A DNA stretch of 64,000 nucleotides from Pseudomonas putida (GCF_003228315.1 NZ_CP029693.1:2427501-2491500); one strand, 5' to 3'; counted from the stretch's first letter, positions 17,972 through 27,341 are shown. Notes: generated by a model from the letters alone, not told the origin. Numbers and translations are program-made.

Positions 17972-18825
17972 TGCTGACTTTCACCCTCGGCACCTTTGCC
18001 ATCGCGCTCAACCATCTGCTGCTGATCAGTGCCCTGGCACTGGCGACGTTTGTTGGGTGGCGGGTGGCAAAACGCGGTGGCGAGAACCCCGAGTCGGTGC
18101 TGTTCGGGCTGTTCCTGATCGGCATGCTGGCGGCGCGGATCGCTTTCGTCGTCCTCTACTGGCCCCACTATCACAACGATCTCTGGCAGATCATCGATCT
18201 GCGTGACGGCGGCTTCCTCGCCTGGCCCGGGATCATCGCGCTGGTGATTGCCACGCTGTACCGTGGCTGGCGTCGTCCCGGCCTGCGTCGACCATTGGGC
18301 TTCGGCGTGGCCAGCGGCCTGGCGTTCTGGTTGCTGGCCACCTACTCCCTGACGATTTATGAACAAGGCACCCGTCTGCCGGAGATTACCCTGCGCAATG
18401 CCGCCGGTGAAACCGTGCAACTGGCGGACTACAAGGGTGGCCCACTGGTGATCAATCTGTGGGCCACCTGGTGCCCGCCTTGCCGCCGGGAAATGCCGGT
18501 GCTGGAGAATGCCCAGCAACAGCGTCCGGACCTGACTTTCCTGTTCGTCAATCAGGCCGAAAGCATGCAAAGCGTCGCCACCTTTCTGGAAACCCAGGGC
18601 CTGAGCCTGTCCAACGTGCTGTTCGACGGCGGTGGTCGCCTGGGGCAGGCCGTCGGCTCGATGGCCCTGCCGACTACACTGTTCTACAGTCCGGACGGTC
18701 GCCTGCTGGGCAGCCATCTGGGTGAACTGTCACAAGCGAGCCTCGCCCGCGCCCTGGAAAATTTCGAATCCGCTCCCGCCACTTCTGCAAGGAAATTGCC
18801 ATGCCCCGCTTCCGCCACCTGCTGA
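17971..18825 (+). CDS. membrane-anchored TlpA-like thioredoxin with Lgt-like N-terminus
   Basis: 284 residues. The first ~130 residues form four hydrophobic helices whose GEN...SVLFGLFLIGMLAARIAFV...YW pattern resembles the prolipoprotein diacylglyceryl transferase (Lgt) membrane fold but is too short to be the enzyme. The C-terminal 145 residues are a TlpA/ResA thioredoxin fold with WCPPC at 167-171 and the cis-Pro loop ALPTTLF. Probable periplasmic reductant fed by DsbD. Last 25 bases overlap dsbG. Counterpart of PA2477. Confidence 0.85.
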   Translation: MLTFTLGTFAIALNHLLLISALALATFVGWRVAKRGGENPESVLFGLFLIGMLAARIAFVVLYWPHYHNDLWQIIDLRDGGFLAWPGIIALVIATLYRGWRRPGLRRPLGFGVASGLAFWLLATYSLTIYEQGTRLPEITLRNAAGETVQLADYKGGPLVINLWATWCPPCRREMPVLENAQQQRPDLTFLFVNQAESMQSVATFLETQGLSLSNVLFDGGGRLGQAVGSMALPTTLFYSPDGRLLGSHLGELSQASLARALENFESAPATSARKLPCPASATC

Positions 18826-19568
18826 CCCTGAGCCTGGGTGCCGCCCTGCTGCACCTGCCATCGGTACAGGCTGAAGAGTTGCCCGCTGCGATCAAGCAGA
18901 TCGAGGCCAAGGGCGCGAAAATCGTCGGTCAGTTCGATGCACCCGACGGCCTGCGCGGTTACGCCGCGCAATACCAGAACCGCGGGATGGCGCTGTACCT
19001 CACGCCGGACGGCAAGCATGTATTGCTGGGCAATCTGTACGACGCCGAGGGCAACGACTTGAGCAGCGCCCCTCTGCAAAAACTGGTGTACGCGCCGATG
19101 TCCAAGGAAGTCTGGGGCAAGATGGAAGCGAGCAACTGGATCGCCGACGGCAGTAAGGATGCACCGCGTGTGGTGTATTTGTTCAGCGACCCGAACTGTC
19201 CTTACTGCAACATGTTCTGGGAACAGGCACGGCCCTGGGTCAAGGCCGGAAAGGTGCAGTTGCGGCACATCATGGTCGGCATCATCCGTGAAGACAGCCC
19301 CGGCAAATCCGCCGCGCTGCTCGCCGCCAAGGATCCGCAAAAAGCCCTGCAAGACCACGAAGCGGCGGGCAAGGGCAGCTCGCTCAAGCCGTTGATGGAG
19401 GTGCCGCCGGCCATTCAAGCCAAGCTCGCCGCCAACATGCAGTTGATGGACGACCTGGAGCTGCAGGCCACGCCGGCGATTTTCTACATGGACGACAAGG
19501 GTGAACTGCAACAGCAGCAGGGCGCGCCATCGCCGGACAAGTTGGCGAAGATTCTCGGGCCTAAGTAG
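18801..19568 (+). CDS. dsbG: disulfide isomerase/chaperone DsbG
   Basis: 255 residues: signal peptide ending SVQA (about residue 24), DsbC/DsbG N-terminal dimerisation domain (25-110), and thioredoxin domain with redox site CPYC at 133-136 in FSDPNCPYCNMFWEQARPW. The cis-Pro loop is ATPAIFY. CPYC is the DsbG-type motif (DsbC has CGYC). It protects or repairs periplasmic cysteines using electrons from DsbD. Last gene of the dsbD-tlpA-dsbG operon, followed by two strong hairpins. Confidence 0.9.
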   Translation: MPRFRHLLTLSLGAALLHLPSVQAEELPAAIKQIEAKGAKIVGQFDAPDGLRGYAAQYQNRGMALYLTPDGKHVLLGNLYDAEGNDLSSAPLQKLVYAPMSKEVWGKMEASNWIADGSKDAPRVVYLFSDPNCPYCNMFWEQARPWVKAGKVQLRHIMVGIIREDSPGKSAALLAAKDPQKALQDHEAAGKGSSLKPLMEVPPAIQAKLAANMQLMDDLELQATPAIFYMDDKGELQQQQGAPSPDKLAKILGPK

Positions 19569-19576
19569 GTATTTTG

Positions 19577-19599
19577 GCTGCCAGACTTGCGCTGGCAGC
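19577..19599 (+). terminator. hairpin after dsbG
   Basis: Perfect 8-bp stem GCTGCCAG/CTGGCAGC with a 7-base loop, 9 bases after the dsbG stop. No T-tract follows; a second longer hairpin comes next. Confidence 0.45.
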
Positions 19600-19600
19600 A

Positions 19601-19636
19601 CTGACGCCATCGCGGGCAAGCCCGCGATGGCGTCAG
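19601..19636. repeat. REP-type palindrome with 16-bp stem
   Basis: CTGACGCCATCGCGGG and its perfect inverse, with only CAAG as loop. Between the convergent dsbG and hydrolase genes; it could end transcription from either side. Confidence 0.75.
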
Positions 19637-19645
19637 CACAAGCAA

Positions 19646-20458
19646 CTAATTTCTTCTGGCAATAAACCTCAGCAACGCCTCGGTCACAAAACCCGGATTC
19701 TCCAGATTGGAGATATGTCCCGCCTCCGGCACCAGCACGCACGGACAACCAATCAATTCTGCCATTTCCCACGCTTCCGAAGGCGGCCGTGGCTTGTCCT
19801 GATCGCCACAGATCACCAGCGTGGTCGCTGCATCCAGTTCGCCCAAACGCGGTAGCAGATCATCGCGAGCAAAGGTAATCCGCCCCATCGGGACAACGCT
19901 TTCACGCAGACGCTTCGGTGGCAGCGCGGCCAGTTTGGCGCGGAAGTCCTGGTACAGCGCCGACTGCGGATCGATGCCCGGACGAAAGAAGATCGGCACC
20001 ACAATGTCCAGCAACTGCGGCGCGATCACTCCGCTGTCTTCGATCATCTTGAACAGCGAGAAGTAATACTGGCGGGTCGGCTCCGGCTCGACGCCGACAT
20101 AGGTGTCCATCAGCACCAGCCCGTTGAGTCGCTGCGGCGCCGACAGTGCCAGCCGCACACCCCACATGCCACCGACCGACAGGCCGACCAGGGTCACGCG
20201 ATCGATGTCCAGGTGATCCAGCAACGCCAATGCCTGACGCGCCACATCATCCAGCGATGTCGTACCGGCGGGCATCGCCCCCGAATCGCCATGGCCCCAC
20301 AGGTCCAGCGCGATGACCCGATACTGCTGCGAAAGCGCGGCAATCTGCGGCGCCCACATGGCCTGGTCCCACAGGTAACTGCCGGCCAGCAGAACCGCCG
20401 GGCCGGTGCCTTGATCGAGGTAGTGAAGAGGTTGTCCATCAATGGTTGCGAAGGGCAT
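19646..20458 (-). CDS. alpha/beta-fold hydrolase
   Basis: 270 residues. Nucleophile elbow GLSVGG (LVGLSVGGMWGVRLAL), oxyanion region near LLAGSYLWDQAMW, acid in VICGDQDKPRPP and catalytic His in VPEAGHISNLENPG complete a Ser-Asp-His triad. The sequence resembles 3-oxoadipate-enol-lactonase-like and epoxide-hydrolase-like members, but no aromatic-degradation genes are nearby, so the substrate is unknown. The ATG at 20458 is preferred to an upstream TTG. It is divergent from pvdS. Confidence 0.82.
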   Translation of the reverse strand: MPFATIDGQPLHYLDQGTGPAVLLAGSYLWDQAMWAPQIAALSQQYRVIALDLWGHGDSGAMPAGTTSLDDVARQALALLDHLDIDRVTLVGLSVGGMWGVRLALSAPQRLNGLVLMDTYVGVEPEPTRQYYFSLFKMIEDSGVIAPQLLDIVVPIFFRPGIDPQSALYQDFRAKLAALPPKRLRESVVPMGRITFARDDLLPRLGELDAATTLVICGDQDKPRPPSEAWEMAELIGCPCVLVPEAGHISNLENPGFVTEALLRFIARRN

Positions 20459-20623
20459 TGACTGTCTACTCGTCAAGAAAAGAGCTCAAAGACTGAGCCA
20501 CGCACAATCGCCAGTCAATCAACCAAAGGTTTGGGCTGAGTCATTGAGAACGGCATGGGAGAGCGTTCGCGTGCCGCTGTTATCACTTTGCACCTTTGCG
20601 GCGAATTAGCTCAATTCCCAATT

Positions 20624-20642
20624 GACAATGATTATCATTAAT
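20624..20642. promoter_or_regulatory. Fur box upstream of pvdS
   Basis: GACAATGATTATCATTAAT matches 15 of 19 positions of the Fur consensus GATAATGATAATCATTATC. It lies about 80 bases before the pvdS ATG in an AT-rich patch. Confidence 0.85.
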
Positions 20643-20721
20643 CTTAGTTTGTCGCTCGATGTGACAGACGGCCCGAACTACTCGCCGTCCGACCAACCAA
20701 TTTGGCAGCAGGGTGATTTCC

Positions 20722-21270
20722 ATGACGGAACGAGCGTCCACAGGCAGGTGCGATTTGCCGCTACTTCAGACATTCGTCGACAATCGACTGATTCTGGTCA
20801 AGATTGCAGCGCGCATCACCGGCTGCCGCTCCCGCGCCGAAGACGTGGTGCAGGACGCTTTTTTCCGGCTGCAATCGGCACCGCAGATCACCTCTTCGCT
20901 CAAGGCCCAGCTCAGCTATCTGTTCCAGATCGTGCGTAATCTGGCGATCGATCACTACCGCAAGCAGGCAATGGAACTGAAATTTGCGGGGCCGGAAGAG
21001 GAAGGCTTGAACGTGGTAATCCAGGGTGCGTCACCGGAAACCTCGCACATCAATTTCTCCACCCTGGAACACATCGCCGAAACCCTCAGCGAGCTGCCGA
21101 GCCGGACCCGCCACGCCTTCGAGATGTACCGCCTGCATGGCGTGCCGCAGAAGGACATCGCCAGGGAACTCGGCGTTTCGCCGACCCTGGTGAACTTCAT
21201 GATTCGTGATGCGCTGGTGCATTGCCGCAAGGTGTCGGGTGGCCGTGCGGATGCGGCAGCCCGCCGGTAG
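20722..21270 (+). CDS. pvdS: ECF sigma factor PvdS (pyoverdine master regulator)
   Basis: 182-residue iron-starvation sigma factor. Region 2 reads FVDNRLILVKIAARITGCRSR, then AEDVVQDAFFRLQS; region 4 has PSRTRHAFEMYRLHGVPQKD and the helix-turn-helix IARELGVSPTLVNFMIRDAL. These segments match PvdS/PbrA of fluorescent pseudomonads nearly word for word from memory. The start ATG follows AGCAGGG; an in-frame GTG three codons earlier is less likely. The upstream Fur box gives iron repression. No pyoverdine synthesis gene lies beside it in this window. Confidence 0.9.
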   Translation: MTERASTGRCDLPLLQTFVDNRLILVKIAARITGCRSRAEDVVQDAFFRLQSAPQITSSLKAQLSYLFQIVRNLAIDHYRKQAMELKFAGPEEEGLNVVIQGASPETSHINFSTLEHIAETLSELPSRTRHAFEMYRLHGVPQKDIARELGVSPTLVNFMIRDALVHCRKVSGGRADAAARR

Positions 21271-21294
21271 GATCTGATACCTCATCGCCCCCAT

Positions 21295-21319
21295 TTCGCG
21301 AGCAGGCTCGCTCCTACAG
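21295..21319. repeat. REP singlet
   Basis: TTCGCGAGCAGGCTCGCTCC followed by TACAG, the typical fluorescent-Pseudomonas REP with GCGAGC-AGG-CTCGC hairpin, between the convergent pvdS and binding-protein genes. Confidence 0.75.
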
Positions 21320-21331
21320 CGGTTGGGTCAA

Positions 21332-22135
21332 TTAATGCGGCACCGGCACAATCGCAATCTTGTACGGATCGAAGATCTTCAGCATCTGGCCGTTGTCTCG
21401 CAGCCCTTGCAGCAGTTGTCCGAAGGCCTCCCCCGAAATCGGAGCAGCGGGACGCAGGATGGCGTAGTGGTGATAAATCTGATCGATGCGATCGGACACC
21501 AGCAACTCGTCCGCGACCTTCAGGTTGCGCAGAAAGTAGTCACTCAAGTAGGAGCGCGTGACCAGGGCGATGTCGGCGCGCCCGCGCAGCACCATCAGCA
21601 GGTTGCTGTCATGGGAGTAGGTCAGCGTGGCGTTGTAGGTGGTGGCGAGGTATTTGGGGTCGGCGTTGAACTGGGCGAATTCGTAGTGATAACCGCTGAA
21701 CAGCGCCAAGCGCTTGCCCGTGAGGTCAGTGAAATAATCCTGCTGGCGCGCCGGCTGGTTTTCCGGCTGGCGTTGCGCGACGAAAATCTCGGCGTCTTCC
21801 AGGCCCATGTCGACGTCGGTGCGGGGGATGTCCTTCCAGCCCCAGGCGGGGTTTTCGAAAATCGCCATGTCGATCCGGCCCTGCTTGAAATCACCAAAGC
21901 GCCGGGGAATCGAGGTGGGTACCAGCACAAACTGATAGTCGGTTTGCGAGGCATTGAGCGCCTCCACCAGCTGCGGCAGCAGGCCGGTGTCGGCACCGTT
22001 TTCCGGGCGCACGGTATAGGGTGGAAAGTGAGCGGCGCCGATGCGCACCAGTTGTGCAGCCGGGGATGGCAGCGCCCATGACGCGGCGATCACTGCCAGC
22101 AAAAGACCTGAAGCCGTCCGAATTGGCGAAGACAT
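21332..22135 (-). CDS. family-3 periplasmic solute-binding-like protein
   Basis: 267 residues. Signal peptide ending PSPAAQ (about residue 27), then a bacterial extracellular solute-binding family 3 fold: LVRIGAAHFPPYTVRPENG, RRFGDFKQGRIDMAIFENPAW, GKRLALFSGYHYEF. No permease or ATPase gene is adjacent, so it may be an orphan receptor or may act with a distant transporter or sensor. The ATG at 22135 gives MSSPIRT; a TTG one codon earlier is also in frame. Ligand not predictable. Confidence 0.82.
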   Translation of the reverse strand: MSSPIRTASGLLLAVIAASWALPSPAAQLVRIGAAHFPPYTVRPENGADTGLLPQLVEALNASQTDYQFVLVPTSIPRRFGDFKQGRIDMAIFENPAWGWKDIPRTDVDMGLEDAEIFVAQRQPENQPARQQDYFTDLTGKRLALFSGYHYEFAQFNADPKYLATTYNATLTYSHDSNLLMVLRGRADIALVTRSYLSDYFLRNLKVADELLVSDRIDQIYHHYAILRPAAPISGEAFGQLLQGLRDNGQMLKIFDPYKIAIVPVPH

Positions 22136-22225
22136 CAAAACTACTCACTCCCCGAATACTGCGTCGTTGCATTCAAGCCAGGCGGTTTCGCCCGGTTAGC
22201 CAGTTTCCTGTTCATCGACCTGCCG

Positions 22226-22852
22226 TTATTGCTTTTCCTCCAGCACCAGAATCAGCGCCTCATCGGCCAGCTGATCCAGGCTCATGCTGCCACCGGCGCG
22301 AAACCAGGTGGTGGTCCAGGACAGCGCTCCGGTGAGGAAGCGCCGGGTGATGAACACATCACCGCGAATGAAGCCGGCACTCTTGGCCTCGCCCAGCACC
22401 TGCAGCCAGATGTCTTCATAAATATCGCGCAGAGCCAGGACTTTTTCCTGGCCCTCCTCGGACAGCGAGCGCCATTCGTAGACCAGCACAGCCATGGCCT
22501 CGCCACTGCCGCCCATGATCGATTGCAATTCGCAGCGAATCAGCGCCAATACCCGCTCACGCACGTTCTCGGCTTCGGCAATGGCCGCACGCATCAGCGC
22601 GGTGTTGTAGCGGATGGTCTCTTCCATCACCGCCCGCAGTATTTCGTCCTTGCTTTTGAAGTGGTGAAAGATGCTCCCCGACTGAATGCCGACGGCACCG
22701 GCCAGATCGCGCACGGTGGTGCGCTCGTAGCCCTTGTTGCGAAACAGGTGGGCAGCCACTTGCAGCAGCTTGCCACGGGCGCTGTCCGGATCGGTCAACT
22801 GGCCGTTGCCGACCAAATCGCGCATGACCCTCAGGGCTTTTTGCTCGTCCAC
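22226..22852 (-). CDS. atuR: TetR-family repressor AtuR
   Basis: 208 residues. N-terminal TetR helix-turn-helix [20 protein letters not shown] followed by [23 protein letters not shown], then an all-helical ligand domain. The GTG start is set by AGGAGA 6 bases upstream, while the open frame runs on for eight codons. It is divergent from atuA, and the gap holds paired inverted repeats of the kind bound by P. aeruginosa AtuR, a repressor released by acyclic-terpene acyl-CoA intermediates. Assignment rests on position plus family. Confidence 0.85.
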   Translation of the reverse strand: MDEQKALRVMRDLVGNGQLTDPDSARGKLLQVAAHLFRNKGYERTTVRDLAGAVGIQSGSIFHHFKSKDEILRAVMEETIRYNTALMRAAIAEAENVRERVLALIRCELQSIMGGSGEAMAVLVYEWRSLSEEGQEKVLALRDIYEDIWLQVLGEAKSAGFIRGDVFITRRFLTGALSWTTTWFRAGGSMSLDQLADEALILVLEEKQ

Positions 22853-22939
22853 CCGTTCTCTCCTACAGTCGATCAATCATCAACGCCGATCCCCGCTAAA
22901 ACAGCGGACTTGCGCGGGCAATTTAAGCTGGCATTGGCA

Positions 22940-23000
22940 ACCAAGCAAGCGCTCGGGCAGAAAGTATTTCTGCCGTTTACAAACCAAGCGCTTGCTTGGT
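22940..23000. promoter_or_regulatory. AtuR operator region (two related sites plus central palindrome)
   Basis: Site 2 (22983-23000) ACCAAGCGCTTGCTTGGT has 7-bp arms around GCTT. Site 1 (22940-22957) ACCAAGCAAGCGCTCGGG matches the reverse complement of site 2 at 16 of 18 bases, so the sites face each other. Between them GGCAGAAA-GTA-TTTCTGCC (22956-22974) is a perfect third palindrome. P. aeruginosa AtuR is reported to bind two inverted-repeat sites in this same gap. Confidence 0.75.
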
Positions 23001-23030
23001 AGTCTCGAAACACTTCTGTCGATGGGGGTT

Positions 23031-24833
23031 ATGCAATTGACTGCTGCCAAAACCATTCGCATCGGTTGCGCCAGCGCGTTCTGGGGCGATACCTCGACCG
23101 CCGCCGAGCAACTGGTGGACGGCGGACGCCTGGACTACCTGGTGTTCGACTACCTGGCCGAAATCACCATGTCGATCATGGCCGGTGCGCGGATGAAAGA
23201 TCCCCAGGCCGGCTATGCCAGCGACTTCGTCGAAGTCCTGAGCCCCCTGCTCACCCAGCTCGCCGAACAGAAAATCCGCGTGATCAGCAACGCCGGAGGA
23301 GTCAATCCACTGGCCTGCGCCGCTGCCCTGCAAGCGGCCTGCGACAAGGCCGGAGTCGCCTTGAAGATCGCCGTGCTGCTGGGGGATGACCTTCAACCGC
23401 AGTTCAAACAGCTGAGCACCCACGGTATTCATGAAATGTTCAGCGGCGCCCCGCTGCCGCCGATGTGCGTCTCGACCAACGCCTACCTCGGCGCCCCCGG
23501 CATCGTCGAAGCCCTGCGCCTGGGCGCCGATATCGTGATCACCGGGCGCGTGGTCGACAGCGCCGTGGTCAGCGCCGCGCTGGTGCATGAGTTCGGCTGG
23601 TCGTGGCATGACTACGACAAGCTGGCCCAGGCGGCGTTGGCCGGGCACATCATCGAATGCGGCGCGCAGTGCACCGGGGGCAATTTCACCGATTGGCGCG
23701 AGGTGCCCGACTACGAGCACATCGGTTTTCCCATCGTCGAAGTCAGCGCCGACAGCCAATTCATCGTCAGCAAACCCGAAGGCACCGGTGGTCTGGTCAC
23801 GCCGCTGACCGTGGGCGAGCAGATGCTCTACGAAATCGGCGATCCACGGGCTTATCTGCTGCCGGATGTGGTCTGCGATTTCACCCAGGTCAAGCTGGTG
23901 CCGCAGGGCAAAAATGCGGTGCGTGTGCACGGCGCCAGAGGCCTGCCACCCACCGATCAATACAAGGTCAGCGCCACTTGGCCCGATGGCTTCAAGTGCA
24001 CCGCCAGTTGCCTGATCGCCGGCATCGATGCGGTGGACAAGGCCCGTCGCGTCAGCCAGGCGATCATCAACAAAACCTCGGAACTCTTCATCCGGCGCGG
24101 CTGGGCGCCATACACCGACGTGAACATTGAACTGCTGGGCAGCGAAGCCACCTATGGCCCCCACGGTCGGCGCCAGGACAGTCGCGAAGTGGTCATCAAA
24201 CTGGCGGTGCGCCATCCAGACAAGCGCGCACTGATCCTGTTCTCCCGGGAAATCGCCCAGGCCGCCACCGGCATGGCGCCGGGGCTGACCGGCATTGTCG
24301 GCGGACGGCCGACGGTGTACCCGCTGATCCGCCTGTTCTCGTTCCTCATCGACAAAAATGCCTGCACGCTGGAGATTGATATCAGCGGCCAGCGTTTCCC
24401 CTGCACCCTGCCCGCCGTCGATGCGCTCGACCCGGACGACCTGCCCGTTCCCATCGAGCCCTCGAAACCCACCGAGCGGGCCGATGCCAGCGTCGCGCTG
24501 ATCAAACTCGCGGTGGCCCGCTCCGGGGACAAGGGCAACCACAGCAACATCGGGGTCATGGCCCGCGAGCCCGAATTCCTGCCGTGGATCGCCGAGGCGC
24601 TGACACCGGCGGTGATCGTCGACTGGATGAGCCACGTCCTCGATCCGGTGCTCGGGCGCGTGGAGCGCTGGTATCTGCCCGCCACCCACAGCCTGAATTT
24701 CCTGCTGGAAAACGCCCTGGGCGGCGGCGGTGTCGCCAGCCTGCGCATCGATCCGCAGGGCAAGGCCTTCGCCCAGCAATTGCTGGAAATCCAGATTCCG
24801 GTGCCCCAGCGCATCGCCGACCAGGTCAACTAG
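23031..24833 (+). CDS. atuA: acyclic terpene utilization protein AtuA
   Basis: 600-residue protein of the DUF1446/AtuA family: a core (about 8-440) starting [20 protein letters not shown] and a C-terminal AtuA-like domain with [20 protein letters not shown]. It is required for growth on citronellol/geraniol, but its reaction is not established. I choose ATG 23031 ([12 protein letters not shown]); ATG 23022 is in frame three codons earlier. First gene of atuABCDEF, repressed by AtuR. The next gene follows after 12 bases. Confidence 0.9.
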   Translation: MQLTAAKTIRIGCASAFWGDTSTAAEQLVDGGRLDYLVFDYLAEITMSIMAGARMKDPQAGYASDFVEVLSPLLTQLAEQKIRVISNAGGVNPLACAAALQAACDKAGVALKIAVLLGDDLQPQFKQLSTHGIHEMFSGAPLPPMCVSTNAYLGAPGIVEALRLGADIVITGRVVDSAVVSAALVHEFGWSWHDYDKLAQAALAGHIIECGAQCTGGNFTDWREVPDYEHIGFPIVEVSADSQFIVSKPEGTGGLVTPLTVGEQMLYEIGDPRAYLLPDVVCDFTQVKLVPQGKNAVRVHGARGLPPTDQYKVSATWPDGFKCTASCLIAGIDAVDKARRVSQAIINKTSELFIRRGWAPYTDVNIELLGSEATYGPHGRRQDSREVVIKLAVRHPDKRALILFSREIAQAATGMAPGLTGIVGGRPTVYPLIRLFSFLIDKNACTLEIDISGQRFPCTLPAVDALDPDDLPVPIEPSKPTERADASVALIKLAVARSGDKGNHSNIGVMAREPEFLPWIAEALTPAVIVDWMSHVLDPVLGRVERWYLPATHSLNFLLENALGGGGVASLRIDPQGKAFAQQLLEIQIPVPQRIADQVN

Positions 24834-24845
24834 AGGACTGCCGTC

Positions 24846-25715
24846 ATGGCCTACGATTCGATTTTCAAAGCCGATCTTTTCGCTGGCCAAACGATCATCG
24901 TCACCGGTGGCGGCAGTGGCATCGGCCGCTGCACTGCTCACGAACTGGCGGCCCTCGGCGCTCATGTGATCTTGTTGGGGCGCAAGGCCGACAAGCTGAA
25001 AACCGTCGCCGCCGAAATTGCCGAAGACGGTGGCAAGGCCGACTGGAGCACCTGCGATATCCGCGATGAAGAGGCAGTAACGCATCTGGTCGGCGAACTG
25101 GTGCGCAAGCATGGACCGATTCATGGCCTGGTCAACAATGCCGGCGGTCAGTACCCCTCACCCTTGGCCTCGATCAACCAGAAGGGTTTTGAAACCGTGG
25201 TGCGCACCAACCTGGTGGGCGGTTTCCTGATGGCCCGGGAGGTGTTCAACCAGTCCATGAGCAAGCACGGCGGCGCCATCGTCAACATGCTCGCCGACAT
25301 GTGGGGCGGCATGCCCGGCATGGGTCACTCGGGCGCTGCGCGTTCGGGCATGGACAACCTGACCAAGACCGCCGCCTTCGAGTGGGGTTACGCCGGAGTG
25401 CGGGTCAACGCCGTGGCGCCGGGTTGGGTCGCCTCCAGCGGCATGGACACTTACGAAGGTGCGTTCAAGGCGGTAATCCCGACCTTGCGCGAGCATGTGC
25501 CGCTCAAACGCATCGGCACCGAATCGGAAGTCAGCGCGGCGATCGTTTTCCTGCTCAGCCCGGCGGCGGCATTCATCAGCGGCAGCACCTTGCGCATCGA
25601 TGGCGCCGCCAGTATTGGCGGACGTGCATGGCCGATTCACAAGGCGACCAACAGTGAGTCGTACAACGGCTTCCACCGTGCGTACCTTCCGGACGTGCTC
25701 AAGGACAAGGAATAA
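24846..25715 (+). CDS. atuB: short-chain dehydrogenase AtuB
   Basis: 289-residue classical SDR. Cofactor loop TGGGSGIGR near residues 20-28, NNAGGQYPSP near 99-108, and C-terminal SGSTLRIDGAASIGGRAWP. The usual Tyr-x-x-x-Lys active site is not evident: the region after NMLADMWGGMPGMGHSGAARSGMD has no YxxxK, so it may be a reductase of the 2,4-dienoyl-CoA-reductase-like group, which lacks that motif. AGAGGACT precedes the ATG. Function in terpene oxidation is inferred from the operon. Confidence 0.85.
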   Translation: MAYDSIFKADLFAGQTIIVTGGGSGIGRCTAHELAALGAHVILLGRKADKLKTVAAEIAEDGGKADWSTCDIRDEEAVTHLVGELVRKHGPIHGLVNNAGGQYPSPLASINQKGFETVVRTNLVGGFLMAREVFNQSMSKHGGAIVNMLADMWGGMPGMGHSGAARSGMDNLTKTAAFEWGYAGVRVNAVAPGWVASSGMDTYEGAFKAVIPTLREHVPLKRIGTESEVSAAIVFLLSPAAAFISGSTLRIDGAASIGGRAWPIHKATNSESYNGFHRAYLPDVLKDKE

Positions 25716-25718
25716 CCC

Positions 25719-27335
25719 ATGCCGGTGATTCAGTCACAACTCGATCCCCACAGCGAACAGTTCGCTCGCAACCGCGAGGCGATGCTGGGCGCGATCGAAC
25801 AGGTCCGGGGGCTTGAACAGAATCTGTTGAACAAGGCGGCCGAGGCCAAAGCCAAATTCGATAAACGTGGGCAGTTACTTCCCCGCGAACGCCTCAATCT
25901 GCTGCTCGACCCCGGCGCGCCGTTCCTCGAACTGGCCAGCCTGGCCGGCTACAAGTTGCACGACGACAAGGACGGCAGTTCGGCCGGTGGCGGCCTGATC
26001 GCCGGGATCGGCTACGTGTCCGGCGTGCGGGCGCTGATCGTGGCGAACAACAGCGCGATCAAGGGCGGGACCATTTCCCCCAGCGGCCTGAAAAAATCCC
26101 TGCGCCTGCAACAGATCGCCATGGAAAACAAACTGCCGGTGATCACCCTCGCCGAAAGCGGTGGCGCCAACCTCAACTACGCGGCGGAGATTTTCGTCGA
26201 AGGCGCGCGCAGCTTTGCCAATCAGGCGCGGATGTCGGCCATGGGTCTGCCGCAGATCACCGCGGTGCACGGCTCGGCCACGGCGGGCGGCGCTTATCAA
26301 CCTGGCCTGTCGGACTACGTAGTGGTAGTGCGCGGCAAGGCCAAGCTGTTTCTTGCCGGTCCCCCCTTGTTGAAGGCGGCCACCGGTGAAGTCGCCACCG
26401 ACGAAGAACTGGGTGGCGCCGAGATGCACGCACAAACCGCCGGCACCGCCGAGTACCTGGCTGAAAACGATGCCGATGGCGTGCGTCAGGTGCGCGAGAT
26501 TGTCAGCCTGATGTCATGGAACGAGCAGCTGCCGCAGGTGGCCCCGACGCAATGGCAAGCTCCCCTCTACCCCGTCGATGAACTGCTGGGGCTGATCCCG
26601 GACGATCCGAAAAAACCCTACGACGTGCGGGAAATCATCGCCCGCATCGCCGACGGCTCGAACTTTCTCGACTTCAAGAACGAGTTCGATCAACAGACCG
26701 TTTGCGGTCACCTGAAAATCCACGGGCGCACCTGCGGCTTCATCGGCAACAACGGCCCGATCACCCCCAAGGGCGCGAGCAAGGCGGCGCAGTTCATTCA
26801 GCTGTGCGACCAGAGCCAGACGCCGTTGCTGTTTTTCCACAACACCACCGGCTTCATGGTCGGCACTGAATCGGAGCAGCACGGCGTGATCAAGCACGGC
26901 GCCAAGATGATCCAGGCGGTGGCCAATGCCCGGGTGCCGAAACTCACTATCGTGGTCGGCGGTTCCTATGGCGCCGGCAACTACGCGATGTGCGGCCGAG
27001 GCCTGGATCCGCGTTTCATCTTCGCCTGGCCCAACAGCCGCACCGCCGTGATGGGCGGCGCCCAGGCTGGCAAGGTGCTGCGCATCGTTACTGAGGCCAA
27101 ACAGGCCAAGGACGGGCTGGTGCCGGACCCGAAGATGCTCGACATGCTCGAGCAGGTCACCGCGCAGAAACTCGACGCCCAGTCCACGGCGCTCTACGGC
27201 AGTGCCAACCTGTGGGACGACGGCCTGATCGACCCGCGCGATACCCGGACTTTGCTCGGTTACTTGTTGGATATCTGTCACGAGGCCCAGGTGCGGCCAA
27301 TGCAAGCCAACAGTTTTGGCGTAGCGCGTTTTTAA
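25719..27335 (+). CDS. atuC: geranyl-CoA carboxylase beta (carboxyltransferase) subunit AtuC
   Basis: 538-residue carboxyltransferase of the acyl-CoA carboxylase family with N- and C-crotonase-like halves: GGGLIAGIGYVSGVRALIVAN in the first; GSYGAGNYAMCGRGLDPRFI and AVMGGAQAGKVL in the second, where the biotin and acyl-CoA oxyanion sites lie. It moves CO2 from carboxybiotin on AtuF to the gamma-methyl of cis-geranyl-CoA. Sequence alone would also fit methylcrotonyl-CoA carboxylase; the atu context decides. It starts 3 bases after atuB. Confidence 0.9.
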   Translation: MPVIQSQLDPHSEQFARNREAMLGAIEQVRGLEQNLLNKAAEAKAKFDKRGQLLPRERLNLLLDPGAPFLELASLAGYKLHDDKDGSSAGGGLIAGIGYVSGVRALIVANNSAIKGGTISPSGLKKSLRLQQIAMENKLPVITLAESGGANLNYAAEIFVEGARSFANQARMSAMGLPQITAVHGSATAGGAYQPGLSDYVVVVRGKAKLFLAGPPLLKAATGEVATDEELGGAEMHAQTAGTAEYLAENDADGVRQVREIVSLMSWNEQLPQVAPTQWQAPLYPVDELLGLIPDDPKKPYDVREIIARIADGSNFLDFKNEFDQQTVCGHLKIHGRTCGFIGNNGPITPKGASKAAQFIQLCDQSQTPLLFFHNTTGFMVGTESEQHGVIKHGAKMIQAVANARVPKLTIVVGGSYGAGNYAMCGRGLDPRFIFAWPNSRTAVMGGAQAGKVLRIVTEAKQAKDGLVPDPKMLDMLEQVTAQKLDAQSTALYGSANLWDDGLIDPRDTRTLLGYLLDICHEAQVRPMQANSFGVARF

Positions 27336-27341
27336 TTTGAT

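Noticed and set aside
22734..23030. Longer N-terminus for atuA in the open frame upstream
   Set aside because: It would run through atuR and the operator region; family start matches the ATG at 23031.
22977..25124. 715-codon open frame on the - strand opposite atuA/atuB
   Set aside because: It mirrors the codon pattern of the real genes on the + strand, is rich in His/Gln/Gly/Asp as expected for antisense of high-GC coding DNA, and has no ribosome site.
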